64,000 nucleotides of DNA from the NCBI GenBank assembly GCA_004297165.1, contig SCUJ01000006.1:372001-436000 (forward strand), read 5' to 3'. Shown one piece after another: positions 58,782-64,000 of this stretch. The stretch's first letter is position 1. Every line of letters starts with the position of its first letter. The notes under the pieces were generated by a model that searched no databases, was not told the origin of the DNA, and saw only the letters and a program-made list of their open reading frames with translations. The stretch comes from Gammaproteobacteria bacterium (GTDB lineage Bacteria; Pseudomonadota; Gammaproteobacteria; Eutrophobiales; Eutrophobiaceae). A program made the translations under genes and the position numbers.

Positions 58782-60062
58782 GTGCAGCCAGCTAGCCGCG
58801 AAAAGGCAGTCCTCGTCCATATCGACTTTCGCAATCCTCTTCTTAGCGAAGAGATTGAGGAATTCGTTCATCTGGCTAAATCGGCTGGTCTTCGGGACTC
58901 CATTTGCATAACCGGCGCAAGGACCGCGCCCGATCCGAGGACCTTCATAGGGTCGGGTAAACTTGCCGAGGTCCGGGATGCCGTCAACCGGTTGACCGCG
59001 GATGTGGTGGTGTTCAATCACGGACTCACGCCCAGCCAGGAGAGAAACCTCGAACGGGAATTGGGTTGCAAGGTTATCGATCGAATCGGTCTGATCCTCG
59101 ATATCTTTGCCCAGCGGGCGCGCAGTCACGAAGGAAAACTGCAAGTGGAGCTGGCGCAACTGGAGTTCATGTCAAGCCGGTTGGTAAGGGGCTGGACGCA
59201 TCTGGAACGTCAGAAAGGCGGTATCGGTCTGCGCGGTCCAGGCGAAACCCAACTGGAAACCGACCGCAGGCTCATCAGTCGGCGCATCAAGACGATCAAC
59301 AACCAACTCGACAAGGTGCGCCGCAGACGCCTGCAAGGGAAGCGGCTTCGCCAACGCGCCGGCATCCCCGTAGTCTCAATGGTGGGATACACAAACGCCG
59401 GCAAGACCACGCTGTTCAACCTACTGACCGGGGCCGGACTCCATGCGGCGGATCAGCTCTTTGCGACCCTGGACACCACACTGCGGAGGATCGAAGTGGC
59501 GTCCGGAAAACGGGCCATTCTCAGCGATACCGTTGGTTTTATCCGCCATATCCCGCCTGACATCATCCGGGCCTTTCACGGTACGCTGGAGGAAATCAAT
59601 GAGGCTGATCTCCTGTTGCATGTCGTGGATATCACCGATGAGCGCCGTTACGAACATATCAGACAGGTCAACGATGTGATCGCCGAGATCGGCGCTGCGG
59701 AGGTTCCGCAGATTATGGTGTTTAACAAGATTGATGCGATAGAGGGGCTGCAAGCCGGGGGCTCGGTGATGCAGGGCAGTCCACCCGAGATCAGGTTGTC
59801 GGCGCGCAGCGGCGCCGGGGTCGGGGAATTGTTGCGCGTCATGGATGAACAACTGGCGCCCCGGCGAATCTGGCAGACCCTGAAACTACCGCCTGAGGCC
59901 GGCGATATCCGCGCCTGTCTCTTTCGCAAGGGTCTGGTTCGCGAAGAAACGGTTGATGCGGCAGGTAACTGGATAATCGACGTTATGCTGGCACCGGATG
60001 ATTTGCGGAAATTCTGTCGTGATAATGACCTGGATGTTAACATGGTTCGGTATGGGATATAG
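58782..60062 (+). CDS. hflX: GTPase HflX
   Basis: A 426-residue HflX. The N-terminal glycine-rich HflX domain (about 1-190; RTAPDPRTFIGSGKLAE and RGPGETQLETDRR) precedes the GTPase domain with GYTNAGKTTLFNLL, DTVGFI and FNKID. HflX splits stalled ribosomes after heat stress. The start GTG 58782 has no clear ribosome-binding site; no ATG in frame lies near. The open gap before hflK is 41 bases. Confidence 0.95.
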   Translation: MQPASREKAVLVHIDFRNPLLSEEIEEFVHLAKSAGLRDSICITGARTAPDPRTFIGSGKLAEVRDAVNRLTADVVVFNHGLTPSQERNLERELGCKVIDRIGLILDIFAQRARSHEGKLQVELAQLEFMSSRLVRGWTHLERQKGGIGLRGPGETQLETDRRLISRRIKTINNQLDKVRRRRLQGKRLRQRAGIPVVSMVGYTNAGKTTLFNLLTGAGLHAADQLFATLDTTLRRIEVASGKRAILSDTVGFIRHIPPDIIRAFHGTLEEINEADLLLHVVDITDERRYEHIRQVNDVIAEIGAAEVPQIMVFNKIDAIEGLQAGGSVMQGSPPEIRLSARSGAGVGELLRVMDEQLAPRRIWQTLKLPPEAGDIRACLFRKGLVREETVDAAGNWIIDVMLAPDDLRKFCRDNDLDVNMVRYGI

Positions 60063-60103
60063 TTTCACTCCCTATATATTTAGTATTTCTGGAGAGTTAG
60101 CTG

Positions 60104-61255
60104 ATGGGTTGGAATGAACCGCCTGGCGGAAACCGTGATCGGGATCCCTGGGGTGGCCGAAATAAAAATGACGGACCTCCCGATCTCGACGAGGTCGTGC
60201 GCAAGATGCAACAAGGGTTGGGCCGTTTATTCGGGCGGAAAACCGCAAGCACGGATGCGGGCCCGCCAATTCCGATTGCAATATGGCTGCTCTTCATCGT
60301 CGTGTTGCTGATCTTTTGCGTTATCGACATGGTGTATTTTGTGGATACACAGGAACGCGGAGTCGTGTTGCGATTCGGCCGTTATGATCGCACCTGGCAA
60401 CCCGGCTTGAATATCCGGTTGCCACGCCCCATCGAGACGGTGGAACTGGTCAACGTGGAAAAGATTCGCTCCTTATCGCACAAGAATAATATGCTCACGC
60501 AGGATGAAAACATTGTGGATGTGGAGGTCGCGGTACAGTGGAAGATAAAGGATCCCGCCCAATATCTCTTCAGCGTCAGACAGCCTGACGAAACCTTGAA
60601 CAACATCGTGGAAAGCGCCGTACGCGAGGTGATCGGCAAGAGCAAACTGGATTTTGTGTTGACCGAAGGCCGGAGCCGGATTGCCCAGAGCCAGATGGAG
60701 CTTATTCAGGAAACGGTGGACGATTACGCCATGGGAATCCTGGTCTCCACCGTCGAGATGCAACCCGCCAAACCGCCGGAACAGGTCAAGGATGCCTTCG
60801 ATGACGCCATCAAGGCGCGTGAGGATGAACAACGACTCGTCAACGAATCCGAGGCCTATGTGAATGACATCATCCCGCGGGCCCGCGGCGGCGCCGCCAG
60901 GATCATGGAAGAAGCCAACGGCTATAAGGCGAGGATAATCGCGCAGGCGGAAGGCGATGCGGCGCGCTTCGATCAACTCCTGGCGGAATACAGCAAGGCC
61001 CCGGAAATAACCCGTAAAAGAATGTATCTCGACACCATGGAGTCGGTCCTCAGCAACACCAACAAGGTTTTGCTCGATGCGGATGGCAACAACAGCCTGA
61101 TGTATCTGCCGCTCGATCGCCTGCTGGATCAAAGCCGGACCGGAAGCCAGCCGCAAACTCAGGAGTCCACGACGCGAATCATCGAATCCCAGGGATCCGT
61201 GGTTAACGGCAACGCTCGCACTGTTCCCGACAGCCGCTCCAGAGGCGTGAGGTAA
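60104..61255 (+). CDS. hflK: HflK, FtsH-modulating SPFH membrane protein
   Basis: A 383-residue SPFH-family protein. The N-terminus is Gly/Asn/Asp-rich, one transmembrane helix spans about 65-85, followed by the SPFH domain (VDTQERGVVLRFGRYDRTWQPGLNIRLP) and a coiled-coil (about 240-310). HflK and HflC form a cage around FtsH in the inner membrane and control its proteolysis. Co-transcribed with hflC, 5 bases ahead of it. Confidence 0.97.
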   Translation: MGWNEPPGGNRDRDPWGGRNKNDGPPDLDEVVRKMQQGLGRLFGRKTASTDAGPPIPIAIWLLFIVVLLIFCVIDMVYFVDTQERGVVLRFGRYDRTWQPGLNIRLPRPIETVELVNVEKIRSLSHKNNMLTQDENIVDVEVAVQWKIKDPAQYLFSVRQPDETLNNIVESAVREVIGKSKLDFVLTEGRSRIAQSQMELIQETVDDYAMGILVSTVEMQPAKPPEQVKDAFDDAIKAREDEQRLVNESEAYVNDIIPRARGGAARIMEEANGYKARIIAQAEGDAARFDQLLAEYSKAPEITRKRMYLDTMESVLSNTNKVLLDADGNNSLMYLPLDRLLDQSRTGSQPQTQESTTRIIESQGSVVNGNARTVPDSRSRGVR

Positions 61256-61260
61256 GGGCC

Positions 61261-62133
61261 ATGAACGGTAAAATGATGTTACTGTTTACGGTAATACTTG
61301 CGGCCTTACTGTCGTTTTTTTCGATTTTTCAGGTACAGCAGTGGGAACGGGCAATCCTGTTCGAATTCGGAGAGATAAAACGCTCCGATTATTCCGCGGG
61401 ACTGCATTTCAAAATGCCCTGGATCCAGAGCGTAAAAAAATTCGAGACCCGTCTGCTCAACCTGGATCAGGAGCCGCAGCGCTTTATGACCTCGGAGAAG
61501 AAAGAGGTCATCGTGGATTACTTCGCCAAATGGCTGATCTCGGATGTGGAACAGTTTTATCGCGCCACCAACGGCGGCGATATCACCTATGCCAACAACC
61601 TGCTGGCCCAACGCATCAACAGCGCAATCCGTGACGAGTTCGGCCACAATACCGTACAGCAAGTAGTGGCGGGAGACCGTAATGACCTGTTATCTCTGGT
61701 GGTAAGCAATACCGCGCGACTCCCCGAAGAAATGGGCATTAATATGGTGGATGTGCAGATCAAGGCCATCAATCTTCCGGATGAAGTCAGTTCTTCCGTC
61801 TATGATCGCATGCGTGCGGAACGGACCCGGGTCGCAAAGGACTATCGGGCGCGGGGTTCGGAGGCGGCGGAGCGCATCCAGGCGAATGCGGATCGTGAAC
61901 GCGAGGTCATTCTCGCCGATGCCTATCGCGATGCCGAACGCATTCGCGGCGAGGGCGATGCACGGGCGACGGAGATCTATGCCGCTTCGTTCGGCAACAA
62001 TGAGGAATTCTACGGCCTGTACCGCAGCCTGAATGCCTATCGGCAGAGTTTCAACAGCGGCAAGGACATGATGTTGTTAAAACCAGACTCCGATTTCTTC
62101 AAATACTTCAACGATCCCGACGGCAGGAAATAA
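61261..62133 (+). CDS. hflC: HflC, FtsH-modulating SPFH membrane protein
   Basis: A 290-residue partner of HflK. One N-terminal membrane helix (about 5-22), then the SPFH domain (VQQWERAILFEFGEI, GLHFKMPWIQSVKKFETR) and a helical region rich in Glu, Arg and Ala (about 185-235). It starts at ATG 61261 behind GTAAGGGCC. DUF2065 follows after 75 bases. Confidence 0.97.
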   Translation: MNGKMMLLFTVILAALLSFFSIFQVQQWERAILFEFGEIKRSDYSAGLHFKMPWIQSVKKFETRLLNLDQEPQRFMTSEKKEVIVDYFAKWLISDVEQFYRATNGGDITYANNLLAQRINSAIRDEFGHNTVQQVVAGDRNDLLSLVVSNTARLPEEMGINMVDVQIKAINLPDEVSSSVYDRMRAERTRVAKDYRARGSEAAERIQANADREREVILADAYRDAERIRGEGDARATEIYAASFGNNEEFYGLYRSLNAYRQSFNSGKDMMLLKPDSDFFKYFNDPDGRK

Positions 62134-62208
62134 GCAGCAATATTTTCTGATGGATTTGTTGAGTTGGATCGGCGGATCCTGGATTTCCGCGGTGAGCGGC
62201 CAAGAATA

Positions 62209-62394
62209 ATGTGGACAGATCTGTTTTCCGCCCTTGCCCTGGTGCTGGTGCTGGAGGGGATATTGCCATTCGTCGCTCCAGAAAGCCTGAAGCGGATGTA
62301 TCTCGCTGCCGCGCAAATGAACGATTCAACCTTGAGAATAATGGGTCTGATATGCATGATCTTTGGGGTATTAATGCTGTATTTCATACGCTGA
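62209..62394 (+). CDS. yjeT: DUF2065 (YjeT) small membrane protein
   Basis: A 61-residue protein with two hydrophobic helices (about 5-23 and 40-58), matching DUF2065. The N-terminus MWTDLFSALALVLVLEGILPF and the RIMGLICMIFGVLMLYFIR end fit E. coli YjeT, which also lies between hflC and purA. I start at ATG 62209; the frame from 62164 adds an unrelated hydrophilic stretch. Function unknown. Confidence 0.88.
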   Translation: MWTDLFSALALVLVLEGILPFVAPESLKRMYLAAAQMNDSTLRIMGLICMIFGVLMLYFIR

Positions 62395-62398
62395 TGCC

Positions 62399-63583
62399 AT
62401 GACTACCGACAATCGCTGGCTTTTGCCCGAAGGCATTGAAGAAGTTTTACCGCCAACGGCGGCTGAACTCGATCGGGTGTGCCGGAGGATCCTGGATCTT
62501 TATGCCAGCTTCGGGTATGAACTGGTGATCCCGCCATTGATTGAGCACCTGGAATCGCTGCTCACGGGCACCGGCGAGGACCTGGAGTTGCAGACCTTCA
62601 AGCTCACGGATCAACTCAGCGGCAGAACCCTCGGCGTGCGCGCCGATTCCACTCCTCAGGTGGTCCGGATCGATGTACACAACCTCAAACGGCGGTGTCC
62701 CACACGGTTGTGCTACCTCGGCCCGGTTTTGCACACCCGGCCAACCGGGCGGGGCGGGGCGCGTGAGTTGCTACAAACCGGCGCGGAGCTTTACGGATCG
62801 TCCTCGCGCGAGAGCGAGGCGGAAATCATCGTCCTGATGTTGAAGACATTGGCATGCGCGGGATTGAAGGAAATTCATATCGATCTCGGACATGTCGGCA
62901 TTTACCGGGGCATCACCGACAGGCTCGGTCTGGCGAAGGCCCAGGCACAGATTTTATTCGATATCTTGCAGCGCAAGGCAACTGCGGAATTAAGAGAGGT
63001 TATCGAACAATGGACGATACCGGCTGCCGCAGGCGAGGCCCTGCTGACGGTCGTGGACTTGAACGGCGACAGCGCCGTGCTCGAATCGGCGAGTAGGGTC
63101 TTGGCGGGGCAGGGCGATGAAGTATTACGCAGTATCGAGGAACTCCGGCAGACGGCTTCGCTTGTGAACAGGCGCTACCCGAACGCGCCGATATATTTCG
63201 ATCTCGCCGAACTGCGCGGTTACCACTATTACACCGGCATGAGCTTCGCGGCGTACATCCCAGGACTAGGCCAGGGCATCGCCTTCGGCGGACGCTATGA
63301 CGACATCGGCAAGGCCTTCGGGACGGCGAGGCCCGCGATCGGTTTCAGCGCGGACATCCGGGCGCTATTCGGCTTGGCCGCCCGGCCGCTGCATCCGCCC
63401 AGAGGCGTCTTCGCACCTGTATCGGAGGACCCGGAATGTCAACGTATGATTGATCATCTGCGCGACCAGAATGAAAGAGTGGTTTGCGCGTTGCCGGATC
63501 AGGCGGACAATGCCGTCGATCATGGCTGTGATCGCATCCTGATCCGGAAAGAAGGCATCTGGAAAGTGCGCGATCTCGGTTGA
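62399..63583 (+). CDS. hisZ: ATP phosphoribosyltransferase regulatory subunit HisZ
   Basis: A 394-residue paralogue of histidyl-tRNA synthetase without tRNA function. Motif 2-like LRPE is altered (GVRADSTPQVVRID), and the C-terminal anticodon domain is absent. HisZ is the regulatory partner of the short HisG, so the genome should hold a short hisG elsewhere. YYTGMSFAAYIPGLG and IAFGGRYDDI are family-typical. The hisZ-purA order is common outside the enterics. Confidence 0.94.
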   Translation: MTTDNRWLLPEGIEEVLPPTAAELDRVCRRILDLYASFGYELVIPPLIEHLESLLTGTGEDLELQTFKLTDQLSGRTLGVRADSTPQVVRIDVHNLKRRCPTRLCYLGPVLHTRPTGRGGARELLQTGAELYGSSSRESEAEIIVLMLKTLACAGLKEIHIDLGHVGIYRGITDRLGLAKAQAQILFDILQRKATAELREVIEQWTIPAAAGEALLTVVDLNGDSAVLESASRVLAGQGDEVLRSIEELRQTASLVNRRYPNAPIYFDLAELRGYHYYTGMSFAAYIPGLGQGIAFGGRYDDIGKAFGTARPAIGFSADIRALFGLAARPLHPPRGVFAPVSEDPECQRMIDHLRDQNERVVCALPDQADNAVDHGCDRILIRKEGIWKVRDLG

Positions 63584-63629
63584 TGACCGCACGCCGCATA
63601 CAAAATCATAACTTAACATTTTTGGATAA

Positions 63630-64000
<371 letters not shown>

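Overview
The window is a densely packed, moderately GC-rich stretch of a gammaproteobacterial chromosome. Diagnostic genes are zipA between smc and ligA, the rpoE-rseA-rseB-mucD set, a DUF4845 gene between lepB and rnc, oligoribonuclease, the tsaE-amidase-mutL-miaA-hfq-hflX-hflKC series, and DksA. An alanine/lysine-rich DksA tail, hisZ next to purA, pyruvate:ferredoxin oxidoreductase genes and an ADP-forming acyl-CoA synthetase argue for an environmental, non-enteric lineage. The genus cannot be named from this sequence. I see no rRNA, tRNA, prophage, insertion sequence or CRISPR array.

Layout. (1) 1-5.7 kb: the end of a pyruvate:ferredoxin oxidoreductase alpha gene and its beta gene, a periplasmic retropepsin-like protease, a divergent DAHP synthase, a two-hairpin palindromic element, dksA with a histone-H1-like extension, cysZ and queF. 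(2) 5.8-13.8 kb: smc-zipA-ligA and convergent nadB. (3) 13.9-25.5 kb: envelope stress sigma factor with its regulators and protease, lepA-lepB-DUF4845-rnc-era-recO-pdxJ, then prfC. (4) 25.6-31.1 kb: rne divergent from rluC-sppA, with maf on the other strand. (5) 31.2-41.4 kb: yceD-rpmF-plsX-fabH-fabD-fabG-acpP-fabF-mltG-tmk-holB-pilZ-tatD, the fatty-acid synthesis cluster with its usual neighbours. (6) 41.4-51.5 kb: a metabolic accessory block holding a class V PLP enzyme divergent from hydrolase-trpB-trpA-PepSY, then an acyl-CoA synthetase convergent with a thiolase, and an M48 protease. (7) 51.6-64 kb: orn-nnrD-tsaE-amidase-mutL-miaA-hfq-hflX-hflK-hflC-DUF2065-hisZ-purA (purA runs off the window).

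Most genes are ordinary housekeeping genes in familiar order. The points worth a second look lie between them or in small deviations: a maf gene that seems to start at ATT; a GGA-rich leader with two tiny ORFs before rpoE; a hairpin-forming imperfect repeat on both sides of rne; a DAHP-synthase-like protein changed at several active-site motifs; and the trpBA unit coupled to a PepSY membrane protein and a hydrolase. No clearly new multi-gene system stands out. The trpBA/PepSY divergon is the best candidate for something not yet described.
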